From the NCBI RefSeq assembly GCF_900090325.1, contig NZ_FMHW01000002.1:3038001-3102000 (forward strand): 64,000 nucleotides of DNA. Reading direction: 5' to 3'. Below are positions 17,902-27,330 of the stretch, one piece after another (the first letter of the stretch is position 1; each line of letters starts with the position of its first letter). The position numbers and the translations under genes were made by a program. Origin of the DNA: Micromonospora pallida. GTDB lineage: Bacteria; Actinomycetota; Actinomycetes; Mycobacteriales; Micromonosporaceae. The notes below the pieces were generated by a model that had not been told where the DNA came from, did not search any database, and worked only from the letters and a program-made list of their open reading frames with translations.

Positions 17902-19170
17902 TTACGCGCCGAAGGCCTCGTCCATCGACTTCAACACCTGCTCGCCTGTCGCCTGTCCGGAGAACATCTGCTGGACGCCCTTGAGGTGGGCCGCCTGGAC
18001 CTTGGCGTTCGGCCAGCTCTGGTCCGGGAACGGGGCGGTGTTCCCGGCCTCGATGATGTCGATCGCCGCCTGGTTGACCGGGTTCGCGGTGACCGTGGCG
18101 CCCTTGACGGCGGGGATGCCCGGCGCCGCGTCGAACCAGGCCTTGGTGCCCTCGGCCGAGGCGAGCCAGTCGACGAACTCGAGTCCGTTCTTCTTGTTCT
18201 TCGCGCCGTCGTTGACGGCGAAGCTCACGCCGATGCCCCGGGGGATGGGGTTCTTGCTGGCGTCGTCGTCGCCCGGCAGCGGGAAGAAGCCGAACTCGGT
18301 GCCGGCCGGCGCGGTGGAGGTGATCTGCGGGAACGACGCGAGCACCTGGACGACACCGACGGCGGTGCCGGTGTTGACGAGGTTGTACGAGGCCGTGACG
18401 TCGGTGCCCAGCGGCTGGTCGTTGAAGCAGCCGGCCTCGTTCATCTCGAGGTACTTGTCGAACGCTTCCGTCCAGCCCGATCCGGCGAACGTCGCCTTGT
18501 CGGACGCCAACTGGTCGTTGAAGTCGGGAGCCTTGGCGTAGACGGTCGAGGCGACGAGCGCGTAGGGAATCAGCTGGGCCACCCAGTCGGTCTGGATACC
18601 CAACGCGAAGGCGACCTTGCCCTTCGCCTTCACGTCCTTGCAGTACTGGAGCATTTCGGTGTACGTCGTCGGCGCCTTCAGACCGAGACCCTCGAGCGTC
18701 TTGACGTTGTAGATGGTGCCGACGGCGTCGAGTTTCGACGGCAGGCCGTACGTCTTGTCCTTTACCTTGAGTGTCTCGGCAGTGCCCGGCTCGACGTCGC
18801 CGACCCACGACCGGTCCGAGAGGTCGGCCAGGTAGCCGGCCTTCTGCAGGACGTTGATGGCGCCGGGGTTGCCGCTACCGGCCCAGACCGTGAACACGTC
18901 GGGGGCGGTACCCGACGACAACTGGGTACGCAGTGTGGTCTGGTACTGCGCGGTGTCGGCGACGGTGAGGTTGATGTCGAGGCCGGTCTTCTTCTTGTAC
19001 GCCTCGATCACCGCCTCCATCGCCGTCTTGTTGTTCGAGGTGGTGGCGATCGTGAGCGCTTTGGTCTCTTCGGTCGCGGAGGTGGACGACGAGTCGGACT
19101 GGCCGCACGCGCCGAGCGCGATGGCCGCCCCGACGACGCCGACGGCGGCGACGGATTTCCGGTAGTTCAT
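17902..19170 (-). CDS. ABC transporter sugar-binding lipoprotein
   Basis: A 422-residue family 1 extracellular solute-binding protein. Residues 1-22 form a lipoprotein signal peptide with lipobox LGAC (Cys22), followed by a Ser/Thr-rich linker. The mature part carries typical APDVFTVWAGSG and PRGIGVSFAVN segments. It would capture an oligosaccharide and pass it to the two permeases encoded upstream. It follows the GH78 gene after 41 bp on the same strand. No ATPase gene is present in this operon, so a shared MsiK-like ATPase is expected; that follows from the known actinobacterial arrangement. Confidence 0.9.
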   Translation of the reverse strand: MNYRKSVAAVGVVGAAIALGACGQSDSSSTSATEETKALTIATTSNNKTAMEAVIEAYKKKTGLDINLTVADTAQYQTTLRTQLSSGTAPDVFTVWAGSGNPGAINVLQKAGYLADLSDRSWVGDVEPGTAETLKVKDKTYGLPSKLDAVGTIYNVKTLEGLGLKAPTTYTEMLQYCKDVKAKGKVAFALGIQTDWVAQLIPYALVASTVYAKAPDFNDQLASDKATFAGSGWTEAFDKYLEMNEAGCFNDQPLGTDVTASYNLVNTGTAVGVVQVLASFPQITSTAPAGTEFGFFPLPGDDDASKNPIPRGIGVSFAVNDGAKNKKNGLEFVDWLASAEGTKAWFDAAPGIPAVKGATVTANPVNQAAIDIIEAGNTAPFPDQSWPNAKVQAAHLKGVQQMFSGQATGEQVLKSMDEAFGA

Positions 19171-19211
19171 CTTTGTTCACTCCGTTGCAGGAAGGGGACG
19201 GGGCCCTGGCG

Positions 19212-21920
19212 TCAATGGATCGGCGGCACAGCGGGGACTTCGGCCGGAAAGCGGAAGTGATAGCTTCCGGACTCCAGTCGCAACAGGGTGAGTCCCCGTT
19301 GTTGCGCCAGCAGAGAGATTCCTTGCGAGCGGGTTGCGGTCTCGCTTCCTTCCCTGATGGTGGCTGAGGAAGCGGGAATGGCGGCCTCGGCGGTGTCCCC
19401 CGGCGGGATGCGCAGGGTCCACTCCACCTCGACGCCGACGCGACGCCACGAGCTTTCGACGCGTCCACGCGGTGTCTCGATCGCCCCGCGCGCCCAGTCG
19501 AGGGACGCGTCCACCTGCGGGGCGAGCCGGATGTGGCGGTAGCCGGCGGAGTCGGGTGTCTGGGTGATGCCCAGGATCCCGGTGAACAGCCATTCGCCGA
19601 CGGCTCCGAGTGAGTAGTGGTTGAAGCTGTTCATTCGCGGCGACTGGAACCCACGCTCGGGGGTCCAACCGTCCCACCGTTCCCAGATCGTCGTCGCGCC
19701 GTTGCGGACCGAGAAGAGCCAGGACGGATAGCGGTCGTTGGTGACGAGCTTGTACGCCAGGTCGGACCGCCCGATCGACGTGAGCACCGGGCACAGCAGC
19801 CCGACGGTGACGAATCCGGTGGTGAGGGAGACGCCGCGCCGTTCGACCGCGGCCACGAGCCGCTCGGCCACGCGGTCCCGGTCCTCCGGGGCGCACAACT
19901 CGAACGCGAGCGTCAGCAGGTAGCTGCCCTGGGTGTCGCCGTGCACCCGGCCGTCGGGGGCGATGAACTCCGCGCGGTAGGCGCGGCGGATGCGCTCTGC
20001 GAGGTCGGCCAGCTCCGGGGCCTCAGGCCGCCCGAGCACGGCAAGGCTGCGGGCGGTGAGCTCGGCGCTGCGGGCGAAGTAGGCGGTCGCCAGCACGTCC
20101 TTGGGCGTCTCCTCGCCCAGTTGGAGCCAGTCACCGTAGTTGTTGCCGACGCGGTTGCGCCAGATCAGGTCGGGGTTGTGCCGCTCGACGTGGCGGACCC
20201 AACGAATCATCGAGTCCGCGGCGTCGCGCAGCACGGTGGTGTCGCCGGTGGCGCGGTGCACGTGCCACGGGATCGTCACGCCGCCATCACCCCACGCGGG
20301 GGCGCCCTCCCGCAGGTGGATGAGGTGGGGGGCGATGTCGGGGAAGGCCCCGCCGTCGGACTGGGCGCCGCGTACGTCGCGCATCCACCGCGTCAGCAGC
20401 GCGGCCACGTCCGCGAACAGCAGGGCGGTCGGCGTGAAGACCTGGGCATCGGCGAGCCAGCCGAGCCGTTCGTCGCGCTGCGGGCAGTCGGTCGGGATGG
20501 ACACGAAGTTGCCGCGCAGGCTCCACGAGATGTTCGAGGCGAGGGCGTTCAGGTCGGCGCTCGAGGTCTCGAACGCGCTGGTACGGTCGAAGTCGTTGTG
20601 CAGGACGACCGCTTCGACGTCGTCGGTGGACAGGTCACCGGCGACGCCGCTGATCTCGACGAAGCGAAATCCGTGCAGGGTGAACCGCGGCTCGAACACC
20701 TGGCGGGGTGAGCCGTCGGTCCAGAACACGTCGACCTGCTCGGCGGTACGCAGGTTGGCGGTGTAGAGCTCACCGCGTTCGTCCAGCACCTCGGCGTGGG
20801 CGAGCTGCACGCGCGTGCCCGCGGCCTGGTCGCGCAGCGTCAGCGCGACCCGGCCGACGAGGTTCTGCCCGAAGTCGACGACGTGCCGTCCGGCGCCGCG
20901 GGCGGTGACCCGGACCGCCGCCACGCGCTCGGTCACCCGCACCGCCGGGTCGGCCTCGGGGACGAGCAGCGAGGTGTCCCGGGACACGGTCACCGCCTCG
21001 GACCAGCCCGAGGTGTCGTGCCCGGGCAACTGCCACCCGGGCTCGGCGCGACGCGAGTCCTCGTACTGACCCATCAGCAGGTCGGCGTAGAGGATGTCGC
21101 TGGCCGACTCGCGCCATCCGTCGTCGCTGACGACGAAGCGTCGTGAGCCGTCCGAACCGTCCATGACCAGCTGGACGAGGACGGCCGGCTCGGTGCCGTA
21201 GTGCTGGGCCTGGTGACGTCGGTCGGTGCCGATGAACCCGACGTACCAGCCGTCGCCGAGCAGCGCCGCGACCGTGTTGGGCCCGGGTCGCAGCAGGTCG
21301 GTCACGTCCCAGGTCTGGTAGGTGATCCGCTGCCGGTACTCGGTCCAGCCGGGCACGAGCTCGTCGTGGCCGACCCGGTGACCGTTGACGTACAGGCGGT
21401 AGATGCCCTTCGCGGAGGCGTGCACCCGGGCCGACGCGGGCGCGTCGGTGAGGTCGAAGCGGCGCACGAACCGGCGCACCGGCTGCAGCTTGTTCACCGT
21501 GTAGCTGATGTCGGTGTCCTGCGGCGGCGACGCGACCTGTTGGTACACCGGGTTGCGGGCGATCCAGGCGGCCCGCCAGTCGTCGGCGTGCACGATGCCG
21601 GTGCCGAACCGGGCACCGGCCCGGGTCCGGGCGCCCGTGTCGTCGACGACCTCCAGCTCCCACTCGTACGCCGACGACGACACCAGCGGCGCTCCGTCGT
21701 AGCGGGCGCCGACGGTGAGCGCCGAATCGACGTCGCCGGAGTCCCACACGGTCACCGGCCGGCCGGTCGAGGGCAGGTGGTGCACACGGATGCGGTACGA
21801 ACGTTGACGCGCGCCGCGCCGCTGCGACTCCAGTCGCCAGGAGAAGCCGGGCGCGGCGACGACCCCGAGCGGTTCGTCCTGCCCGTTCACCCGCAACGCA
21901 TATGCCAGCAAGCCGGTCAC
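19212..21920 (-). CDS. Alpha-L-rhamnosidase, glycoside hydrolase family 78
   Basis: A 902-residue GH78 enzyme releasing L-rhamnose from oligosaccharides or glycosides. Domain order is typical: N-terminal beta-sandwich domains (to about 330), then an (alpha/alpha)6 barrel carrying the catalytic-site motif PTDCPQRDERLGWLADAQ, and a C-terminal beta domain (FNHYSLGAVGEWLF then PQVDASLDWARG). There is no signal peptide, so it should act on imported oligosaccharides. GTG at 21920 overlaps the permease stop (GTGA); a TTG at 21911 is possible. Released rhamnose would feed the rha genes 5 kb away. Confidence 0.92.
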   Translation of the reverse strand: MTGLLAYALRVNGQDEPLGVVAAPGFSWRLESQRRGARQRSYRIRVHHLPSTGRPVTVWDSGDVDSALTVGARYDGAPLVSSSAYEWELEVVDDTGARTRAGARFGTGIVHADDWRAAWIARNPVYQQVASPPQDTDISYTVNKLQPVRRFVRRFDLTDAPASARVHASAKGIYRLYVNGHRVGHDELVPGWTEYRQRITYQTWDVTDLLRPGPNTVAALLGDGWYVGFIGTDRRHQAQHYGTEPAVLVQLVMDGSDGSRRFVVSDDGWRESASDILYADLLMGQYEDSRRAEPGWQLPGHDTSGWSEAVTVSRDTSLLVPEADPAVRVTERVAAVRVTARGAGRHVVDFGQNLVGRVALTLRDQAAGTRVQLAHAEVLDERGELYTANLRTAEQVDVFWTDGSPRQVFEPRFTLHGFRFVEISGVAGDLSTDDVEAVVLHNDFDRTSAFETSSADLNALASNISWSLRGNFVSIPTDCPQRDERLGWLADAQVFTPTALLFADVAALLTRWMRDVRGAQSDGGAFPDIAPHLIHLREGAPAWGDGGVTIPWHVHRATGDTTVLRDAADSMIRWVRHVERHNPDLIWRNRVGNNYGDWLQLGEETPKDVLATAYFARSAELTARSLAVLGRPEAPELADLAERIRRAYRAEFIAPDGRVHGDTQGSYLLTLAFELCAPEDRDRVAERLVAAVERRGVSLTTGFVTVGLLCPVLTSIGRSDLAYKLVTNDRYPSWLFSVRNGATTIWERWDGWTPERGFQSPRMNSFNHYSLGAVGEWLFTGILGITQTPDSAGYRHIRLAPQVDASLDWARGAIETPRGRVESSWRRVGVEVEWTLRIPPGDTAEAAIPASSATIREGSETATRSQGISLLAQQRGLTLLRLESGSYHFRFPAEVPAVPPIH

Positions 21921-22738
21921 CCCTTCAGCCCTCCGGCGAAGCCGCGGATGATCTGGCGCTGCATGATGAAGTAGACGGCGAGGACCGGCAGGATGCTGAT
22001 GACGAGGCCCGCGAACACGATCGGCCAGTTGGAGACGAACTGCCCGACGAAGGCGTACAGGGCGACGGTCACCGTCTGCTGCGGAGTGCCGCTGAGGTAC
22101 AGCAGCGGTACGAGGAAGTCGTTCCACACGTTGATCGCGTTGAGGATGACGACGGTACCGGTGACCGGCCGCAGCAGCGGGAAGACCACGCTGCGGAAGG
22201 TACGCAGTGTGCCGGCGCCGTCGATCGCGGCCGCCTCCTCGAACTCCTTGGGCAGCGCCCGCAGGAACCCCGTGTAGAGGAATACGGAGAACGGCACCTG
22301 CGCGCCGCTGTAGAAGATCACCAGCGCCCACAGCGAACCGAGCAGACCGAGGTCACGCATGCTCTGGTACAGCGGGATGAGCGCCACCTGGAACGGGACC
22401 AGCATCCCACCGATCACCAGCCAGAACGTGCCGGTGGACAGCCGTGAGGTGATCCGGGCGAGCGGATAGGCGGCCATCGACGAGATCAGCACGATGATGC
22501 AGACGCTCGCGACCGTGACGATCGCGCTGTTGAGCAACGCGCTGGCCAGGCCGGCCTGCTCCCAGGCGGCGGCGTAGTTGGCCAGCGTGGGCGCGGTCGG
22601 GGGCAGCAGCGGCGAGGAGACGTCGTCGCCCGGACGCAGGGAGAGGTTCACCAGGATGTAGAGCGGAAACGCGAAGACCACGGCGACAGCGAACAGCAGG
22701 ACTTCGCGGAGAAAAGTGCGCTTGGTGTAGCGGAACAT
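21917..22738 (-). CDS. ABC sugar transporter permease, MalG-like
   Basis: A 273-residue inner-membrane permease with six predicted membrane segments and the ATPase-contacting EAA loop FEEAAAIDGAGTLRTFRSVVFPLL (about residues 178-200). This is the shorter, MalG-type subunit of a carbohydrate ABC importer. Its ATG overlaps the stop of the first permease by one base, and its own stop overlaps the GH78 start. Confidence 0.92.
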   Translation of the reverse strand: MFRYTKRTFLREVLLFAVAVVFAFPLYILVNLSLRPGDDVSSPLLPPTAPTLANYAAAWEQAGLASALLNSAIVTVASVCIIVLISSMAAYPLARITSRLSTGTFWLVIGGMLVPFQVALIPLYQSMRDLGLLGSLWALVIFYSGAQVPFSVFLYTGFLRALPKEFEEAAAIDGAGTLRTFRSVVFPLLRPVTGTVVILNAINVWNDFLVPLLYLSGTPQQTVTVALYAFVGQFVSNWPIVFAGLVISILPVLAVYFIMQRQIIRGFAGGLKG

Positions 22739-23694
22739 CAGTCGACGCCCTTTCCGCTGGAGAGCCTGAACTGCACGACGGAGAAGAGCCCGACGATGGC
22801 GGCCAGCACCAGGGCCAGCGCGATGCCGTAACCGAACTCGTCGAACTGGAACGCCGACTTGTACAGCAACGTCGAGAGCGTCTCGGTGGACCCACCCGGC
22901 CCGCCGCCGGTCAGGACGTAGACCTCGGTGAACATCTTCAGTCCGCCGATGATGGTCAGCACCACGTTGATGGTCGTCGCGGGTGCCAGCAACGGCCAGG
23001 TGACGGACCGGAAGCGACGCCAGACACCGGCGCCGTCCACGGCGGCGGCCTCGTGCAGCTCCTGCGGGACCGCCTGCAGGCCTGCGAGGTAGATCACCAT
23101 CGAGTAGCCGGCGTGCTGCCACACCACGACCATGACGACGGAGACCGCCGCCCAGGTGGGATCGCCGAGCCAGGTCTGGCTGAGACTGCCGAGCCCGACC
23201 GCGTGGAGCGCGCTGTCCACGGCGCCGTCCGGGGCGAGCATGAACTTCCACAGGTACGCCACGACGACGGGCGTGACGACGACGGGTGCGAAGAACACGA
23301 CGCGCAGGAAGTTGCGCGACTTCAGGCCGGTGTTGACGCCGAGCGCGAGCAGTAGCCCGATGCCGTTCTGCAGAATGGTGATGGCAACCGCGAAGATGAG
23401 GGTCATCTTCAGCGCGTTGAGCGAGCTCTCGGTGGTGAAGATGCGCACGAAGTTGTCGAAGCCGACGAATTCGTAGTTGCGGGACAGCCCGTCCCAGTCG
23501 GTCAGGGCGAGCTGACCGCCGCGCAGAGTCGGCACGACGACTGCGAAGCCGTAGAAGGCGAGCGCGGGCACGGTGAACCAGAGCAGCCCTCGGGAGAGCG
23601 CGGCGGGACTGCGTCGGGCGCGGGTGGTGGCCGGGCGTACCTCGCCGGCCGACGCCTCGCGGACCGGCGGCGCCTCGGTCGTCACGCCGGTCAT
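22738..23694 (-). CDS. ABC sugar transporter permease, MalF-like
   Basis: A 318-residue membrane protein with a cytoplasmic N-terminal tail of about 35 residues and six membrane segments. The EAA loop reads LHEAAAVDGAGVWRRFRSVTWPLLAP, and the preceding periplasmic-facing part is typical of MalF/UgpA-type sugar importers. It pairs with the downstream permease and the binding lipoprotein. Its ATG at 23694 overlaps the stop of the GntR regulator (ATGA), so regulator and transporter are made from one message. Confidence 0.92.
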   Translation of the reverse strand: MTGVTTEAPPVREASAGEVRPATTRARRSPAALSRGLLWFTVPALAFYGFAVVVPTLRGGQLALTDWDGLSRNYEFVGFDNFVRIFTTESSLNALKMTLIFAVAITILQNGIGLLLALGVNTGLKSRNFLRVVFFAPVVVTPVVVAYLWKFMLAPDGAVDSALHAVGLGSLSQTWLGDPTWAAVSVVMVVVWQHAGYSMVIYLAGLQAVPQELHEAAAVDGAGVWRRFRSVTWPLLAPATTINVVLTIIGGLKMFTEVYVLTGGGPGGSTETLSTLLYKSAFQFDEFGYGIALALVLAAIVGLFSVVQFRLSSGKGVD

Positions 23695-24389
23695 GAGGAT
23701 GTCCGCTCGGCCCGGCCGCTGTGGATCAGCCCGGCCTCGAGCATGGCGTGTGACATCCGTTTGCGCGCGCCGCGCACGTGCTCGCGCATCCCGGACGCCA
23801 AGGGGCCCGGATCGCCCGCGACGATGAGGTCGAGCAGGAGCCCATGATCGTTGGCGGACGGGTGCAGGTCGGTTTCCTCGACGGTGAGCTGCATCAGACT
23901 GGCGAACACCGGTTCGTAGTCCTTCCATACGTTGGCGATGCGTCGGTTGCCGCCCATCTGGTAGAGCAGGGCGTGGAAGCGCAGGTCGGCCTTGGCGAAT
24001 TCGGCGGCGGAGGAGCGGTCGGCCGCGGCGGCCATCTCGCCGACGATGTCGCGGGCGGCCTGCAGCTGCTGCGGCGTCGCCAGGTCGATGGCGCGGGTCA
24101 CCGCCACGACCTCGATCGCCTCGCGCAGCTCGTACAGGTCCTCGATGTCGCGCTGACTCAGCCCGGCGACGAAGTAGCCCCGCCGCCGGGACTCGACCAA
24201 CCCCTGGGACTCGAGTTGGCGCAGCGCGTCCCGGACCGGGCCCCGGCTGACGTCGTACTGCGAGGCCAGGGCGTCCTCGATGAGATGCGTTCCGGGTTGC
24301 ACCGTCCGCCGGACGATCTGGTTCCGGATGACCTCGGCGAGTTGGTCACCCAGCGTTGGCGCTCGGGTCGGCCTGTGCGACGTGACCAC
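23691..24389 (-). CDS. GntR family regulator, FadR type, of the glycan operon
   Basis: A 232-residue FadR-subfamily protein: winged helix (residues about 12-75, with LIEDALASQYDVSRGPVRDALRQLESQGLV) followed by an all-helical FCD ligand domain (about 85-215) with the metal-site pattern around DLRFHALLY and GMREHV. GTG at 24389 follows a G-rich ribosome site. It is the first gene of the permease-rhamnosidase operon and overlaps the next gene. Two palindromes upstream, one on the promoter -10, suggest it represses its own operon. Confidence 0.9.
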   Translation of the reverse strand: MVTSHRPTRAPTLGDQLAEVIRNQIVRRTVQPGTHLIEDALASQYDVSRGPVRDALRQLESQGLVESRRRGYFVAGLSQRDIEDLYELREAIEVVAVTRAIDLATPQQLQAARDIVGEMAAAADRSSAAEFAKADLRFHALLYQMGGNRRIANVWKDYEPVFASLMQLTVEETDLHPSANDHGLLLDLIVAGDPGPLASGMREHVRGARKRMSHAMLEAGLIHSGRAERTSS

Positions 24390-24402
24390 TGTTTCACCCC
24401 CC

Positions 24403-24432
24403 GTTTACCGTTAACAGAGGACCGTAAACGGT
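24403..24432. promoter_or_regulatory. Two palindromic operators of the FadR-type regulator
   Basis: GTTTACCGTTAAC (24403-24415) and ACCGTAAACGGT (24421-24432) are adjacent palindromes sharing the core ACCGTWAAC. The second covers the predicted -10 box, as expected for repression. Confidence 0.7.
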
Positions 24433-24449
24433 TGACACACGACGGTCAA
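24421..24449 (-). promoter_or_regulatory. Promoter of the glycan-utilisation operon
   Basis: On the minus strand TTGACC (24449-24444) and TACGGT (24426-24421) are separated by 17 bp. The -10 lies inside the second palindrome. The rest of the 336-bp gap up to 24725 shows no gene, only the terminator at 24685. Confidence 0.65.
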
Positions 24450-24684
24450 GAGCTCGAAACATTGTCCGTCTTGGTTGTTAAGAGAGATATAGCCGCGTTT
24501 CGGAGTGCACCAAGCGTTGCTGCCGCCGGGTCATGGCATGGTGAGGAGGAGTCCGCGCTGCGGGCGCGCTCGGTCCACGCCTCCGCTGTGCAAGGTGGAC
24601 CTGGGCCTCGCGACGTCGGCCGGCTCCGCTACATGGGCCGAACCGGTCCACTCAGGACGCCGCGAGGGCGGGGCTGGCCGCGCA

Positions 24685-24713
24685 GCCCCGGTGGTCCGGG
24701 TGGGCACCGGGGC
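24685..24713 (-). terminator. Terminator of the iron-uptake operon
   Basis: GCCCCGGTG (24685-24693) pairs with CACCGGGGC (24705-24713) around an 11-nt loop, 12 bp past the stop of the ABC ATPase gene. Confidence 0.6.
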
Positions 24714-24725
24714 GGGGTCGGTCCA

Positions 24726-25754
24726 CTATCCGGCGTACGCGCGGACCTGTCCCTGCACCGTGACCGCGACCTGGGCGCCAGCGGGCAGACCGGTGCCCTC
24801 GTCGAGAGTCCGGGCGGTCAGCACGGTGCCGTCGTCGAGGCGCAGCGTGGTCAGCGCGTCGTGCCCGTGGAAGTCCTGTCGCACCACCGTGGCCGGCGCG
24901 CCACCGGACGGGGCGATCCGGATCTGTTCCGGGCGGACGAGGATGGTCGCCGTGCCTCCGGCGGCGGGCCCGCGCAACGGCAGCCGGCCCAGCGGGGTGA
25001 CCGCCATGTCGTCGTCGACGGTGGCCGGGAGCAGCACGGCGTCGCCCACGAACCGGGCGACCCACGGGTCGGCGGGGTCCCGGTAGACCTCGGCGGGCGT
25101 CCCGCACTGCACGATCACCCCGGCGTCCATCACGGCGACGGCGTCCGCCATGGACAGCGCCTCGCCCTGGTCGTGGGTGACCAGCACGCCGGTGGCGCCG
25201 TCGGCGTGCAGCGCCTGCCGGACGTCGGCCCGCAGTTCGGCGCGAAGCTTCGCGTCCAGGGCGCTGAACGGCTCGTCGAGCAGCACCAGCGGCGGCCGGG
25301 GCGCCAGCGCGCGGGCCACCGCGACCCGCTGTTGCTGGCCGCCGGAGAGCTGGTGCGGCATCCGCGCGCCGTACCCGGCGAGGCCGACGAGGTCGAGCAC
25401 CTCCTCGACCCGGCCGGAGCGGCGGGCCGCCCGGTCCAGCCCGTAGCCGACGTTGTCCGCGACGGACAGGTGCGGGAAGAGTGCCCCCTCCTGCGGGACG
25501 ACGGCGACGCGGCGGCGGTGCGGTGGGACGTGCACGCCGTTGCCGACGAGCACCCGGCCGTCGACGGTGACGGTGCCCCGGTCGGCCCGCTCGAATCCGG
25601 CGACGCAGCGCAGCAGGGTGGTCTTGCCGCAGCCGGACGGGCCCAGCACGGCCAGCAGCGTGCCGCGCCGGACGTCGAGGTCGACGCCGGTGAGGGCGGG
25701 CACCGTCCCGTACGACTTGGCCAGGCCGGCCACGGTCAGCATGCTCTCGGTCAT
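24726..25754 (-). CDS. fbpC: Fe(III) ABC transporter ATP-binding protein
   Basis: A 342-residue ABC ATPase: Walker A GPSGCGKT (38-45), Q-loop in VVPQEG, signature LSGGQ (136-140), Walker B VLLDE (157-161), H-loop THDQG, then a C-terminal TOBE-like domain (about 240-342). Length and domain order match FbpC/PotA-type importers. It energises the fused permease encoded immediately upstream, with which it overlaps (ATGA). The binding protein and iron boxes of this operon indicate ferric iron as the substrate. Confidence 0.88.
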   Translation of the reverse strand: MTESMLTVAGLAKSYGTVPALTGVDLDVRRGTLLAVLGPSGCGKTTLLRCVAGFERADRGTVTVDGRVLVGNGVHVPPHRRRVAVVPQEGALFPHLSVADNVGYGLDRAARRSGRVEEVLDLVGLAGYGARMPHQLSGGQQQRVAVARALAPRPPLVLLDEPFSALDAKLRAELRADVRQALHADGATGVLVTHDQGEALSMADAVAVMDAGVIVQCGTPAEVYRDPADPWVARFVGDAVLLPATVDDDMAVTPLGRLPLRGPAAGGTATILVRPEQIRIAPSGGAPATVVRQDFHGHDALTTLRLDDGTVLTARTLDEGTGLPAGAQVAVTVQGQVRAYAG

Positions 25755-27271
25755 CGGGTCCCTCCGGGATCGGTGAGTCCGGTGCGGGCCGCGAGCAGCC
25801 AGGTGGGCACGGCGGCGAGCGCGACGAGGATGGCCGCGTACGGGGCCGCGGCGGCGTACGCGGCGGTGGAGGTGTGCGTCCACAGCTCGGTGGCCAGGGT
25901 GTCCATCCCGGTGGGCCGCAGCAGCAGGGTCGCCGGGAGTTCCTTCATGCAGGTGAGGAACGTCAGCGCCGCCCCGGCGCCGATGCCGGGCAGGGTCAGC
26001 GGCAGGGTGACGGTGCGGAACACCGCGAACGGTCCCCGGCCGAGTGACCGGGCGGCCTCCTCCACGGCGGGTGGGCTCTGCGCGGCGGCGGACGCGACCG
26101 CGCCGACGGCGAGGGGGAGGAACAGCGTCGCGTACGCCAGCGCCAACAGCCACCGGCTCTGGTAGAGCGGGTACGCCACGTTGACGGCGAAGAAGACCAG
26201 GGAGAGGCCGATCACCACGCCGGGCAGGGCGTGCGCGACGTAGGTGAGCCGTTCCAGCAGGGTGGTCACCGGGCCGGGGGCGCGGGCGGCGAGCAGCCCC
26301 AGCGGGAGGGCCAGCAGCATGGTGAACGCCGCACCGGCGAGCGACACCGACAGCGAACCGCCGGCGGCCGACGCGATCTCGGCGAGCGAGCCGGGGCGGG
26401 ACACCCCGGCGGCGAGCCAGCGGGCCAGCCCGACAGCCGGGACGCCGAGGGCCAGCGCCTCGACCGCGAGCAGGGCCGCCACGGCCGGCCATCGCCAGCG
26501 GCCCAGCCCGAGCCGAACGGGCGGCCGGACGGCGGTGCTGGCGTACCGGGCGTCACGGGTTCGGGTGGTCAGCTCGGCGCCGATCAGCAGCACCGTGAGG
26601 ACGACCAGGACGGTGGAGAGCACGAGCGCGCCGGTGCGGTCGAAGCCGAGGTTGAACGCGGTGAAGATGGCCCGGGTGAAGGTGTCGACCTGGACGAGGG
26701 AGACCGCGCCGAAGTCGGAGAGCACGTACAGGGCGACCAGCAGCGCGCCCGCGGCGACGGCCGGGCGGACCTGGCGCAGGGTCACCCCGAACAGGGTCGC
26801 CCACGGGCCGTGACCCAGCGAGCGGGACACCTCCTCCTGCCCCGGGTCGGCACGGGTGAACGCGGCGACGGCCGGCAGGAAGACATACGGGTAGGAGCAG
26901 ACGGTGAGCAGCAGCGCCGCCGCCCAGAAGCCGGCGAATCCGTCCACGGTGGCGATCCAGGCGAACCCGGCGACGTACGTGGGCACGGCCAGCGGCAGCG
27001 CCGCGACAACGCCGAACGCGCGACGACCGGGCAGGTCGGTGCGGGCGACGAGGAACGCGGCCCCGACGCCGACGACCGTGCAGGCGACGGTGACCACGGC
27101 GGCCAGCGCCAGACTGCGGCCGGCGAGCACGGCGAGCCGTTCCGTGAGCAGTTCGGCCGCGATCCGGTCCCAGCCCGCCTCGCCGGCGCGTACGCCCAGG
27201 TAGACCAGAGGTATCAGGGCGACCGCGACGGCGGCGGCCGACGCGGCGGTCAGGCCGGGCCGGGGCAGCAC
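25751..27271 (-). CDS. fbpB: Fe(III) ABC transporter permease, two fused halves
   Basis: A 506-residue membrane protein with about 12 hydrophobic segments. It is an internal duplication of the ABC permease domain, as in FbpB/ThiP; EAA loops are seen in both halves (EEVSRSLGHGPWATLFGVTLRQVRPAV and VEEAARSLGRGPFAVFRTVTLPLTLPG). It follows the binding-protein gene after about 60 bp that contain a strong hairpin. GTG at 27271 has no obvious ribosome site, so the exact start is less certain than its function. Confidence 0.87.
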   Translation of the reverse strand: MLPRPGLTAASAAAVAVALIPLVYLGVRAGEAGWDRIAAELLTERLAVLAGRSLALAAVVTVACTVVGVGAAFLVARTDLPGRRAFGVVAALPLAVPTYVAGFAWIATVDGFAGFWAAALLLTVCSYPYVFLPAVAAFTRADPGQEEVSRSLGHGPWATLFGVTLRQVRPAVAAGALLVALYVLSDFGAVSLVQVDTFTRAIFTAFNLGFDRTGALVLSTVLVVLTVLLIGAELTTRTRDARYASTAVRPPVRLGLGRWRWPAVAALLAVEALALGVPAVGLARWLAAGVSRPGSLAEIASAAGGSLSVSLAGAAFTMLLALPLGLLAARAPGPVTTLLERLTYVAHALPGVVIGLSLVFFAVNVAYPLYQSRWLLALAYATLFLPLAVGAVASAAAQSPPAVEEAARSLGRGPFAVFRTVTLPLTLPGIGAGAALTFLTCMKELPATLLLRPTGMDTLATELWTHTSTAAYAAAAPYAAILVALAAVPTWLLAARTGLTDPGGTR

Positions 27272-27278
27272 ACGACGC

Positions 27279-27316
27279 GGTGACCGTCGGGCCCGCGTTG
27301 CGGCCCGACGGTCACC
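27279..27316 (-). terminator. Intra-operon hairpin between fbpA and fbpB
   Basis: GGTGACCGTCGGGCC (27279-27293) pairs perfectly with GGCCCGACGGTCACC (27302-27316), an 8-nt loop between. It lies after the binding-protein stop and abuts the permease start, so it probably attenuates or separates expression of fbpA from fbpBC. Confidence 0.7.
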
Positions 27317-27330
27317 GGCGAGAATCCCGC

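Noticed and set aside
26231..27283. A 350-codon plus-strand frame opposite the Fe(III) permease
   Set aside because: Extremely Gly/Gln/Arg-rich and without hydrophobic pattern; the minus-strand permease has EAA loops and membrane helices.
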